Source of the DNA: Lachnospira sp. UBA3212
Lineage (GTDB): Bacteria; Bacillota; Clostridia; Lachnospirales; Lachnospiraceae
Assembly: GCA_002363615.1 (NCBI GenBank)
Contig: DEWK01000023.1
Span: 13,498-77,497, forward strand
DNA: 64,000 bases
Direction: 5' to 3'
Shown here in pieces: positions 15,407 to 23,853 of this stretch. The position numbers and the translations under genes were made by a program. The first letter of the stretch is position 1, and every line of letters starts with the position of its first letter. Below the pieces are notes generated by a model. It was not told the DNA's origin. It did not search any database and saw nothing but the letters and a program-made list of their open reading frames with translations.

Positions 15407-18262
15407 TTAATCAGAAGTTTTTTCAGTCTCAGGTCCATTGGCAGTACCATTTACAATAGACTTAAGGGAGGTCTTTCCCTCAGTGAATTGTAATATATTC
15501 TTTGCTACTTCCGCAGGATAACTGGAAGAATCACAGTTAGGAATGATTACGGAAAATGCATAATCCGGATCATTTGCAGGAGCAAATCCCACAAATAAAC
15601 CATGGTCATAGCGAGATTTGTTTTCCTGAGCAGTTCCGGTTTTACCTGCAACAGTCATATCCAGATCGGCAAATACAGAACCAACGGTTCCACCGGTGGC
15701 AGTAACCTGCTTCATTCCTTCATAAATTACATTCCAGGTGGAATCAGCAAGTTTCACCTTATTGTCGGCCTTGGCCTTTAACTTATAAACCGTATCCCCT
15801 CCCTTAGTCTTGATTTTCTTCACTAGGGTTAAAGGATAATTATTACCTCCATTTGCCAAGGTGGAAACATAACGGGCAAGTTGTACTCCCGTATAGCCAT
15901 GAGTACCCTGACCAATGGCGGAACGAACCACGTCGGAATTAGAAAAAATCGGACTAGATTCGGAAATCTCTACTCCGGATTTTTGGTTTAATCCTAGGGC
16001 AGTTGCATATTTTTCCAGTTTTTTTAATCCTTGTACATGGCTTAAAGAACCATCTGATTTGGTGCCTAAGCGATATCCAACTTCATAGAAGAAATAGTTA
16101 CAAGAAACTCCGATGGCCCTTGTGACATTAATTGGACCGTGAGCACCAGGATAAATCCAACATTTTGGACTTGGGGTAACTGCTTCAAAGGTACCGGTAT
16201 CATTAATGGTTTCTCCGGTGCTAATCACCCCTTCCTCCAAACCAGTAATAGCAGAAACCATCTTAAAGGTAGAACCCGGTGCAATGGTCATCTGTGTACA
16301 TCTTGAAACCAATGGAGAGGCACTATCGGAGGTAAGTTTCGCCCAATATTTTGCATCTACGGAACCTGAAAGCATATTATTATCATAAGATGGATAGGTC
16401 ACCATTGCTCGTACCGCTCCGGTATTTGGATCTGTAATTACCACGGACCCGGAACATGGATCAAGGGCAATCTGCGCCGGGGTAATGCTTAAAGATTCAA
16501 TCTGCTTTCGAATAAATTTATAAGAAACCGTAGAATCAAGGGTAGAAAGACTATTATACCAAGTTTCCTTGTCTTTTGTTAAAATCTTTTGATCATAAAG
16601 GACCATACAGACTTCTCCACCTAGAATACTTCCATCATAAATCATATAATAATAGATTTTTTTATAAAAACCGGTGTCGGTTTTTAATAATGTTAAGGAC
16701 TGATCTAAAAGAGCCTGATAAATATCTTGGGTGTCTGTATATTTTTCATCCATGGTCAATAGAGAAAAATCAATCCATTCATTTTTAATGGCATACTCTA
16801 AAAATTCTCGTAAGGAAATCTTACCGGCATAGTAATTCTGATAGGTTTCATCATTGGTGGTATCAATCTTTGAAGAAAGGAGAATCTGATTTTTAGTAAG
16901 AATATCGTAAATATAATACTGATAATCCTGGTATTCATCCTCTAAATCCTTCAAGATGGTTCCGGACTCCTCTTCTAATTGAGAACGTAGATTATTTAAA
17001 ACCGTCTTTCTTCTAGCTTTAAACTTAGAATAGATATTCTTTTCATTGGAACTTGCCTTTTTCCGGTTTAATTTACTAATATCAATGACATTATTATTAA
17101 TCAATTGGTAATAGACATCCTTAATAGGAACCTTGATTTCTACATCAGAGTCAGAGTCGGCGTTGGCATAGGCATCCTTGTTTACATCAGCATTTACAAG
17201 GTTTGAAAGAAGAATACCTGCAATCTTTTGCTCTAAAAGATGATAGGTGGCAACTTGCAGGTCTCGATCAAGGGTTAAGGTAACATCATCTCCTGCGGTG
17301 GAGTCAGTACCATCCAGTTCCATAACGGTTTTACCGGTGGCATCTACAAAAATATTTTGATGTCCCTTGGTGCCCTGAAGGTATTCCTCCATAGAAGCCT
17401 CAATCCCGGATTTACCAACAATATCGGTGGAAATATAATCCTTATCTTCTTGGGTAAACTCTGCCAGCTCTGTTTCGGAAATACGTCCGGTATATCCAAT
17501 GATTGGTGCAAAATAGATGGAATCATTGTAAACGCGAATGGTATCTTGGGAAATGGATACCCCCGGCAAGTCGTTCTTATTCTCATAGATTGCCGCCACA
17601 ACTTGATCATTCACATCGGAAGCAATGGTGGTTTTTATATACTTTGAATAAGAGGTTAAGGTTAGTCCATATCTTACTGCTGTAATCTTAAAAATCTTGC
17701 TTGTATCATAGTCCTTGCTTGATATTTCATATTTTTCCGTAGAAAGATAATTCATTACATCGGCAGCAGTCCAAGCCTCATACTTGGCAGCCTTGGAATT
17801 ATACTCATCTGAACCCAGAAAATTAATTAAAAAAGTCTTTTTTAAGGTATCTGAAACATTAAAGGAATAGACCCCATCCTGATTCATAGAAATTGGAAAG
17901 TCGATGTCCACAGTGCCATCGTATTTTTCAATTAAATCAATGGTTTTTGAGATGATCTGATTTAAGTCATCCGACTTAGTTTCTGAACTTTCCAAGGTAT
18001 CTTCGATTACGACACCATTGGCCAACTTGTTATAAGCAAGCACATTACCATTGGTATCGTAGATTTTTCCACGGGTACCAGAAGAATAGATGGTTCGTTC
18101 CATCTTAGCCACGTAGTCGTTGGTGAATTCATCTCCACGGATAATCTGCAGATTAAAGATCCTTAAGATAAGAACGGTAAATACTCCAATAAAAATCACA
18201 GAAACAAGAAAAACTCTTGAACGAACCGTATTTAATATTGTTTCTAAAAGATAGCTAATCAC
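15407..18262 (-). CDS. mrdA: Penicillin-binding protein 2-like transpeptidase (class B PBP)
   Basis: This DD-transpeptidase cross-links new wall with RodA. The 951-residue protein has an N-terminal membrane anchor (about 15-35), a pedestal/dimerisation region, and the transpeptidase domain. The three catalytic motifs are Ser664-TFK, Ser720-Cys-Asn and Lys874-TGT. The length is well above typical PBP2 (600-700). The excess lies in a long charged region (about 350-560) between the pedestal and the transpeptidase. The C-terminus is Thr/Glu-rich. The stop is followed 19 nt later by rodA, and mreD overlaps its start by 8 nt, consistent with one Rod-complex operon. Confidence 0.95.
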   Translation of the reverse strand: MISYLLETILNTVRSRVFLVSVIFIGVFTVLILRIFNLQIIRGDEFTNDYVAKMERTIYSSGTRGKIYDTNGNVLAYNKLANGVVIEDTLESSETKSDDLNQIISKTIDLIEKYDGTVDIDFPISMNQDGVYSFNVSDTLKKTFLINFLGSDEYNSKAAKYEAWTAADVMNYLSTEKYEISSKDYDTSKIFKITAVRYGLTLTSYSKYIKTTIASDVNDQVVAAIYENKNDLPGVSISQDTIRVYNDSIYFAPIIGYTGRISETELAEFTQEDKDYISTDIVGKSGIEASMEEYLQGTKGHQNIFVDATGKTVMELDGTDSTAGDDVTLTLDRDLQVATYHLLEQKIAGILLSNLVNADVNKDAYANADSDSDVEIKVPIKDVYYQLINNNVIDISKLNRKKASSNEKNIYSKFKARRKTVLNNLRSQLEEESGTILKDLEDEYQDYQYYIYDILTKNQILLSSKIDTTNDETYQNYYAGKISLREFLEYAIKNEWIDFSLLTMDEKYTDTQDIYQALLDQSLTLLKTDTGFYKKIYYYMIYDGSILGGEVCMVLYDQKILTKDKETWYNSLSTLDSTVSYKFIRKQIESLSITPAQIALDPCSGSVVITDPNTGAVRAMVTYPSYDNNMLSGSVDAKYWAKLTSDSASPLVSRCTQMTIAPGSTFKMVSAITGLEEGVISTGETINDTGTFEAVTPSPKCWIYPGAHGPINVTRAIGVSCNYFFYEVGYRLGTKSDGSLSHVQGLKKLEKYATALGLNQKSGVEISESSPIFSNSDVVRSAIGQGTHGYTGVQLARYVSTLANGGNNYPLTLVKKIKTKGGDTVYKLKAKADNKVKLADSTWNVIYEGMKQVTATGGTVGSVFADLDMTVAGKTGTAQENKSRYDHGLFVGFAPANDPDYAFSVIIPNCDSSSYPAEVAKNILQFTEGKTSLKSIVNGTANGPETEKTSD

Positions 18263-18794
18263 GTTCTACTTCCTTTCCCTTTTCGTAGGCGGTAATTTTC
18301 TGATCAACCTTATGAACAAATTGATAAATCAATAAGGTTACTAGCATAGTCATTAGTACATCTGGAAAAATGGTATGTACAAAATAATAGTTGAATCCGG
18401 TATTTCCCTGTAGGAGAAAAAAGAATACAAACATTACCAGATTATAGACAAAGTCACATGCCCCTACTAAGAGGGAAGGAAGAACAACGTCGTCGTGGTA
18501 AAAAGTTCTTTTTAAATAGCCGGAACAATATCCAATATAAACCAAACACAAAATGTGAAAACCAAACGGTGTGGTGGAATATAAATCAATTAGAACTCCA
18601 CTGATCAATCCGGTAAAGATTCCAGCTTTTTTCCCATTCAAAAAACCAATAAGCGAAGTTAGGATTACAAAAAAATTAGGAAAAATAGCATGAGGTGAAA
18701 ACCAGGCTGCCACCGATGTCTGTAGAAACAGATTCAGAAACAGGAGGAAAACAATCACGATTTTTCTTGCAATATGTTTACGAAAGAAATCCAT
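18255..18794 (-). CDS. mreD: Rod shape-determining protein MreD
   Basis: The 179-residue integral membrane protein has about five hydrophobic segments (first about 10-30) and the MreD motif GFHILCLVYIGYCSGYLKR. MreD bridges MreC and the RodA-PBP2 synthase. Its end overlaps mrdA by 8 nt, and mreC ends 9 nt upstream. Length is normal for the family. Confidence 0.92.
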   Translation of the reverse strand: MDFFRKHIARKIVIVFLLFLNLFLQTSVAAWFSPHAIFPNFFVILTSLIGFLNGKKAGIFTGLISGVLIDLYSTTPFGFHILCLVYIGYCSGYLKRTFYHDDVVLPSLLVGACDFVYNLVMFVFFFLLQGNTGFNYYFVHTIFPDVLMTMLVTLLIYQFVHKVDQKITAYEKGKEVERD

Positions 18795-18803
18795 TAAAAA
18801 CCT

Positions 18804-19682
18804 CTATTCTTCAATATAATCTTGCTTTAATTGCTTAATTACCAAAACTTCCTCTAAATTCTCAAAGGAAGCCACCGGAGTCAGGTAACCGGACTTGGTT
18901 AAATCATCACTGTTGTCTGTCACGGATGAAACATATCCGATTAAAATTCCAGGCAGGTATTTATCAGAAATCGGAGAAGTGAGAATCATATCTCCCTCCT
19001 TAATCAAAGCTTCCTTAGAAATCTGTGAAAGCTTTAATAAACCGGAATCATATAATTCCAAATCTCCTTCTACAATACAAGTATCTGAGGAAGAAGCACT
19101 TTTACCGCTTACATTAAAATTATCTTCAATAATGGTATCAATTACTGCATACTTCTTTCCTACCTTACTAACAATTCCCACCAGGCCACCATTGGCAAGC
19201 ACATTCATGTTCTTTTCAATACCATCTTCGGATCCTTTATCAATGGTAAAACTACCATAAATGATATTGGTGGTATCACTTTTAGCAATAACATGGGCCC
19301 CAACGGAATCGTAAGTAGAATATGTTTCTTGCAATTCCAAAAGAGTACGAAGTCGCTCCAGTTCATACTTATCCTGGGCTAAAACCGAAGTGGATTCTGT
19401 TAAATCCTCAATCTTTTCTTTCAATTCCTTATTCTCAGTTTGTAATTTTTTCATCTTTTTCAAAAGATTTTTTCGACTGGTAAACCACTGTCCCATGTCA
19501 TTCAAGCCTTTTTCAATCGGAAGAATTCCGCAATGAAAGCCATTACGAACCGTGTTAAATGGCTTAGGAAAAGCAAAGGACAGGATAATACAAATAAGAG
19601 CCACAACTGATATCCCCCAAACCAAATACTTTGAAAGAACATGCTGTTTTTTATTCTTTTTATTAATAACAGAATTATTCAT
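18804..19682 (-). CDS. mreC: Rod shape-determining protein MreC
   Basis: The 292-residue bitopic protein has a basic cytoplasmic start, one membrane segment (about 20-41), a coiled coil (about 68-115, LKKMKKLQTENKELKEKIED) and the two beta-barrel halves of MreC (about 120-285, with VLANGGLVGIVSKVGKKYAV and ILIGYVSSV). MreC activates PBP2 in the Rod complex. It lies between mreB (14 nt) and mreD. Confidence 0.95.
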   Translation of the reverse strand: MNNSVINKKNKKQHVLSKYLVWGISVVALICIILSFAFPKPFNTVRNGFHCGILPIEKGLNDMGQWFTSRKNLLKKMKKLQTENKELKEKIEDLTESTSVLAQDKYELERLRTLLELQETYSTYDSVGAHVIAKSDTTNIIYGSFTIDKGSEDGIEKNMNVLANGGLVGIVSKVGKKYAVIDTIIEDNFNVSGKSASSSDTCIVEGDLELYDSGLLKLSQISKEALIKEGDMILTSPISDKYLPGILIGYVSSVTDNSDDLTKSGYLTPVASFENLEEVLVIKQLKQDYIEE

Positions 19683-19696
19683 GTTAGATTCCTCTT

Positions 19697-20719
19697 TTAA
19701 TACTCGTCTTCTCTAGGAGTGTAAAGAAGCCATTTTAACTTAGGATTTGCAAGAATCATAGCCATACCATTCGCTACGCTAAGGGCTGGATTACGAACAG
19801 TATTCACCTTAATCATACAGGTATCCTGGATTCGTTTACTTAGATTGGTAATGGAACTGGACCCACCTGTTAGGTAGATTCCATCACTTTCTAAATCCAG
19901 GGTGATTTCTGGAGGGGTACGTTCAATCATTCCAGAAATTTCATCTAAAAGGCGTAATAAACTTGACTCACAAGCATCATTCACCATATCGGCGGTAATA
20001 ACCTTCTCGGAAGGAAGTCCAGAAATTACGTTACGACCTACGACTTTTAAATTTAAATTACTTTCGTCCACTTGTGGTGAAGCATTTAAAAGGTCAATCT
20101 TAACAACCTCTGCGGACTTTTGACCAATCACAAGATTATAACGCTTTTTCACCATCTCAATAATATCTAGTTCCAATTGTTTTCCGCCGAAACGAAGGAA
20201 TTTACTTAAAACGATACCACCTTGAGAAACCACTGAAATCTCTGTAGTTTCGGCACCCATATTCACAATCATGGCACCTTTTTTTGCATCCATATCGATT
20301 CCTAATCCTACGGCATCTGCCACTGGCTTTTCCACTACCACAATATCTTTCGATTTAATCTTGGAATCGGCAATCAAATCATAAAAAGCCCTTTTTTCTA
20401 CCTCGGAAATATCGGTTGGAATTGCAATACAAAAGTCCCCACTTTTCCGCTTCTTGGGAGCATTAATTTTTTTGAAAAATTCCTCAAATAAAAGGGACAT
20501 GGAGCCAATATCTGCCACTACCCCATAAGACATAGGAGAAATAACAGAGATTTCCTTTGGTGCCTTTTCAAACATTTCATAGGCCTGATCCCCAGAGGCT
20601 AACACTTCCTTGCCTTTTTTTGCAATCATATTACGTTCGTTTAATAATTTCTTAGTGATTCCATCATAGATTTTCAAATGATCCGAACCAAAATCTATTC
20701 CATACACATGTTTACTCAT
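19697..20719 (-). CDS. mreB: MreB-family actin-like protein with divergent nucleotide loops
   Basis: MreB filaments orient the Rod wall-synthesis machinery under the membrane. The 340-residue protein aligns over the full family length and keeps IPTDISEVEKRAFYDLI, VVEKPVADAVG and the C-terminal LTGGSSSI. The two phosphate loops are unusual: phosphate 1 is GIDFGSDHLKIY instead of the usual IDLGTANTLVY, and phosphate 2 is VNMGAETTEI instead of VDIGGGTTEI. It could be the operon's main MreB or a paralogue with weak ATP turnover. Order mreB-mreC-mreD supports a shape role. Confidence 0.88.
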   Translation of the reverse strand: MSKHVYGIDFGSDHLKIYDGITKKLLNERNMIAKKGKEVLASGDQAYEMFEKAPKEISVISPMSYGVVADIGSMSLLFEEFFKKINAPKKRKSGDFCIAIPTDISEVEKRAFYDLIADSKIKSKDIVVVEKPVADAVGLGIDMDAKKGAMIVNMGAETTEISVVSQGGIVLSKFLRFGGKQLELDIIEMVKKRYNLVIGQKSAEVVKIDLLNASPQVDESNLNLKVVGRNVISGLPSEKVITADMVNDACESSLLRLLDEISGMIERTPPEITLDLESDGIYLTGGSSSITNLSKRIQDTCMIKVNTVRNPALSVANGMAMILANPKLKWLLYTPREDEY

Positions 20720-20758
20720 ACTTTTATCCTTTGCAAATATACTCCTCAGGAAAGAAAA

Positions 20759-21454
20759 CTAGGAAAGAAATCCTGCTCTGGCAAGGGAAACGAACGTATT
20801 GTCTCCGATAATGATGTGGTCTACCACAGGAATTCCAATTAACTCACCTGCCTTTTTAAAACGCCTGGTGGTTTCTAAATCCTGATTACTTGGGGTTGGA
20901 TCCCCACTTGGATGGTTGTGAATTAAACACAAAAAGACCGCCGAGGACCGCAGAGCTTCTTGAAAAACCTCTCGTGGTTCTGCAATTGCCCCATTCACCG
21001 TTCCACGGCTGATCACCATCTCCCGTATCAAAAAACATTTGGTATCAAGAAATGCCACTAAAAACTGCTCTATTTCTAAGTGACGCAAATCCGCCATAAA
21101 GTAAGAAGCAACGGTCTCCGGTTCAGAAAAAAGCAGGTTCTTTTTGGCCTGTGTTTTGGCTATTCTTCTGGAAAGTTCTGCAATACACTTAATCTGCATG
21201 GCTTTCACCTTACCAATCCCCTGAATCGATGTTAATTCCTCAAGGGATAAGTGAAAAATAGATAGGATACCATCTGTTCTTCCTTGGTAGTTTAATACAG
21301 AATTTGCCAACTGAATGGCCGGAACCCCATTCGTTCCCGTCTTTAAAAGAATAGCAAGTAATTCTGATTCCGATAAACTTTCCGGACCATATGCATAAAA
21401 CCGCTCATATGGTCGAAATTCCAGGGGCATCTCTTTGATTGTTTTATAATTCAT
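20759..21454 (-). CDS. radC: RadC/YsxA-type JAMM-domain protein
   Basis: The 231-residue protein has a helix-hairpin-helix region (about 55-85, LTSIQGIGKVKAMQIKC) and a JAMM metal-binding domain with the HNHPSGDPTPSNQD motif. It is called a DNA repair protein by tradition; the real biochemical role in bacteria is not settled. The gene begins the mre operon, as in many Firmicutes. A GAAAGGAG ribosome binding site and a good promoter lie upstream. Confidence 0.95.
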   Translation of the reverse strand: MNYKTIKEMPLEFRPYERFYAYGPESLSESELLAILLKTGTNGVPAIQLANSVLNYQGRTDGILSIFHLSLEELTSIQGIGKVKAMQIKCIAELSRRIAKTQAKKNLLFSEPETVASYFMADLRHLEIEQFLVAFLDTKCFLIREMVISRGTVNGAIAEPREVFQEALRSSAVFLCLIHNHPSGDPTPSNQDLETTRRFKKAGELIGIPVVDHIIIGDNTFVSLARAGFLS

Positions 21455-21502
21455 TGGTACTCCTTTCAGACACGTTCCTCTCCGCAGCCGAAAGATGTAA
21501 CA

Positions 21503-21531
21503 ATAGTATCATAAAATGCCTTTGAATTCAA
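21503..21531 (-). promoter_or_regulatory. Predicted promoter of the radC-mreB-...-rluD operon
   Basis: Minus strand: TTGAAT (21531-21526), 17-bp spacer with TG before the -10, TACTAT (21508-21503), about 50 nt before the radC start. It is the only clear promoter I see for the following 14.5 kb. Confidence 0.7.
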
Positions 21532-21565
21532 GCAAATGAACGGTTTGTAACACAATCTTCACATC

Positions 21566-22855
21566 TTATTTGTTTGAAATATTTATTTCGTTAAGCTTTA
21601 TTAAGCCATCGTCAATCATACTTTGTGCGGCCTTTAAAACCCCTAATTTACCATGGGTAAAGGTAATACCCCCTTGAAAATAGATATTAAAAGGCTCACG
21701 AAGTGGTCCATCACAAGAAAGCTCAATGGATGACCCTTGAATAAAGCATCCATCTGCCATAATAATATCGCAGTTATATCCTGGTTGTTCCGAAGGTTCT
21801 GGGGTAACATAAGCATCTACTGCAGCACCAGCCTGAACTCCCTTTGAAAAGGAAATCATGGCCTCCCGGCTTCCAAGGGTGATTTCCTGAATAATATCGT
21901 GACGAATCTCACTGGAATGTGGGAAGGTTTCATAACCAAATTCTTCAAAGATTCTAGCAGCATAAATGGCAGATTTTTCAGCAGATGCAGCTACCATTGG
22001 AGCTACAAAAAAACCAAAGTAGAGATTTTGCATCACACCAAAATTCGCACCGGCTTCCTTTCCGATTCCAGGAGTGGTTAAACGATGGGCACAACGTTCT
22101 ACGCATTCCTTGGTTCCGGCAATATATCCTCCGGCAGGGGCAAGACCACCACCTGGGTTTTTAATTAAGGAACCCACCACCATATCAGCACCATATTGAG
22201 ATGGCTCTTCCAGTTCGATAAATTCTCCATAGCAGTTATCCACCATGCAAATAACCTTAGGATACTTTTCGTGAACGGCACGAATCGCTTGACCGATTTC
22301 TTGAACGCCTAAGGTAGGTCTGGTACGGTAACCGCGGGATCTTTGAAATTCAATTAATTTGGTCTTTGGTTCAATGGCTTCAAGAAGGGCCTTTATATCA
22401 ATGTGACCATCATTGGTTAATTCCACCTGGCGGTAGGTAATTCCATAATCGGCTAAAGAACCTTCCGAAGGACGGATGCCAATTACCTCCTCTAAGGTGT
22501 CATATGGCTGTCCGGTAGCTGAAAGCATCTCGTCTCCGGGACGAAGGTTAGCTGCAAGGGCGATTCCTAAGGCATGGGTTCCACAGGTAATCTGCGGACG
22601 AACCAGGGCATCCTCTGTTTGAAAGACATCTGCGTACACTGCTTCTAAGGTATCACGACCAAGATCGCCATAACCATAACCGGTGGAAACTGCAAAGCAA
22701 GCTTCTGAAACATGATTTTTCTGCATCGCTGCAATCACCTTTAATTGGTTGATTTGAGCAATCTCATCGATTTTTTCAAAACGTTCTTTTAATTCCTTAT
22801 CACACTTCCTTGATAAATTTTCTAGCTGTGGGCAAATTCCAAAAATCTCGTACAT
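21566..22855 (-). CDS. ynbB: Methionine gamma-lyase-family PLP enzyme (aluminium resistance protein/YnbB type)
   Basis: This 429-residue fold-type I PLP protein matches the family labelled aluminium resistance protein or methionine gamma-lyase family. The PLP lysine is in VVGSLIKNPGGGLAPAGGY, and a cofactor-binding ITCGTHALGIALAANLRPGDE and MVDNCYGEF are seen. The physiological substrate is unknown. It follows miaA by 21 nt in the mutSL-miaA operon, as ynbB follows the hfq/miaA region in Bacillus. The downstream end has no clear hairpin terminator. Confidence 0.92.
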   Translation of the reverse strand: MYEIFGICPQLENLSRKCDKELKERFEKIDEIAQINQLKVIAAMQKNHVSEACFAVSTGYGYGDLGRDTLEAVYADVFQTEDALVRPQITCGTHALGIALAANLRPGDEMLSATGQPYDTLEEVIGIRPSEGSLADYGITYRQVELTNDGHIDIKALLEAIEPKTKLIEFQRSRGYRTRPTLGVQEIGQAIRAVHEKYPKVICMVDNCYGEFIELEEPSQYGADMVVGSLIKNPGGGLAPAGGYIAGTKECVERCAHRLTTPGIGKEAGANFGVMQNLYFGFFVAPMVAASAEKSAIYAARIFEEFGYETFPHSSEIRHDIIQEITLGSREAMISFSKGVQAGAAVDAYVTPEPSEQPGYNCDIIMADGCFIQGSSIELSCDGPLREPFNIYFQGGITFTHGKLGVLKAAQSMIDDGLIKLNEINISNK

Positions 22856-22876
22856 ATTTATCCTCTTTCTTCATTC

Positions 22877-23848
22877 TTATTCAAATCTGTGATCAATGAT
22901 CCTACGGTCTAATTGATGGATAGACTCCTCCATAAAACTAACCATTTCAGAAACTGAATTATGGAAGTGTTCATAGTTCACCCAGATGGTATCTGGTTCT
23001 CGTTTAAACCAGGTAATCTGCCTTTTGGCAAAGTGTCTGGTATTCTTTTTGATTTCTTCAATAGCCTCTTCTTTGGTTAGATTTCCCTTTAGGTAAGAAA
23101 TCATCTCCCGGTAACCAATTCCCTGCATAGAAGTGAGGGATGGGTCATAGCCATCCTGTAACAGTTCTAAAACCTCTTGTTCCAGACCTTGTTGGACCAT
23201 CTGCTCTACCCTTTCATTGATTCGCTGATAAAGGGTTTCTCTTTGACGATTTAATACAAAATAGCAAAAATCGAAAGGGCTGGTCTTTTTTCTTTGTTCT
23301 TCATTGTGCTTGGAAATTGGACTTTTCTCTTCTTTGAAATATTCTAAGGCCCGAATCACTCGTTTCCTATTATTTTCATGGATGGCCTTTGCAGATGCAG
23401 GGTCCACTTCCCGTAAGCGTTCCCAAAGGGCGTGGTTGCCCTTTTCTCTTGCAAATGTTTCCAGTTCTTTTCGGTAGGAATGATCGGTACTTTCTTTGCT
23501 AAAGTCTATATCATAAAGGACTGACTGGATGTAAAAGCCGGTACCTCCTACAATAATAGGGATTTTTCCCTTTTGATAGATTATCTCCATGGCTTCCTTG
23601 CACATTTTTTGAAAAACATAGACCGAAAATTCTTCTTTGGGATCTAGGCAGTCCACTAAATAATGGGGAACCCCTTCCATTTCTTCCGGAAGGATTTTGG
23701 CAGATCCGATATTCATTTTTTGATAGACCTGAATAGAATCGGCGCTAATGATTTCTCCTCCAATGCCCTTGGCAAGATGGATGGAGGCCTCGGTTTTTCC
23801 CACCGCAGTAGGTCCTGTTAAAATAATTAGTTTGCGTTTCTTCTCCAT
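22877..23848 (-). CDS. miaA: tRNA dimethylallyltransferase
   Basis: MiaA transfers a dimethylallyl group to N6 of A37 in tRNAs reading UNN codons. The 323-residue sequence has the P-loop GPTAVGKTEAS (12-22), SADSIQVYQKMNIGSAK, VGGTGFYIQS and MQGIGYREM plus a C-terminal KRQITWFKR, all typical. MiaB, which thiomethylates the same base, is encoded in the same operon upstream of mutS. It lies 5 nt after mutL. Confidence 0.97.
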   Translation of the reverse strand: MEKKRKLIILTGPTAVGKTEASIHLAKGIGGEIISADSIQVYQKMNIGSAKILPEEMEGVPHYLVDCLDPKEEFSVYVFQKMCKEAMEIIYQKGKIPIIVGGTGFYIQSVLYDIDFSKESTDHSYRKELETFAREKGNHALWERLREVDPASAKAIHENNRKRVIRALEYFKEEKSPISKHNEEQRKKTSPFDFCYFVLNRQRETLYQRINERVEQMVQQGLEQEVLELLQDGYDPSLTSMQGIGYREMISYLKGNLTKEEAIEEIKKNTRHFAKRQITWFKREPDTIWVNYEHFHNSVSEMVSFMEESIHQLDRRIIDHRFE

Positions 23849-23853
23849 GATTT

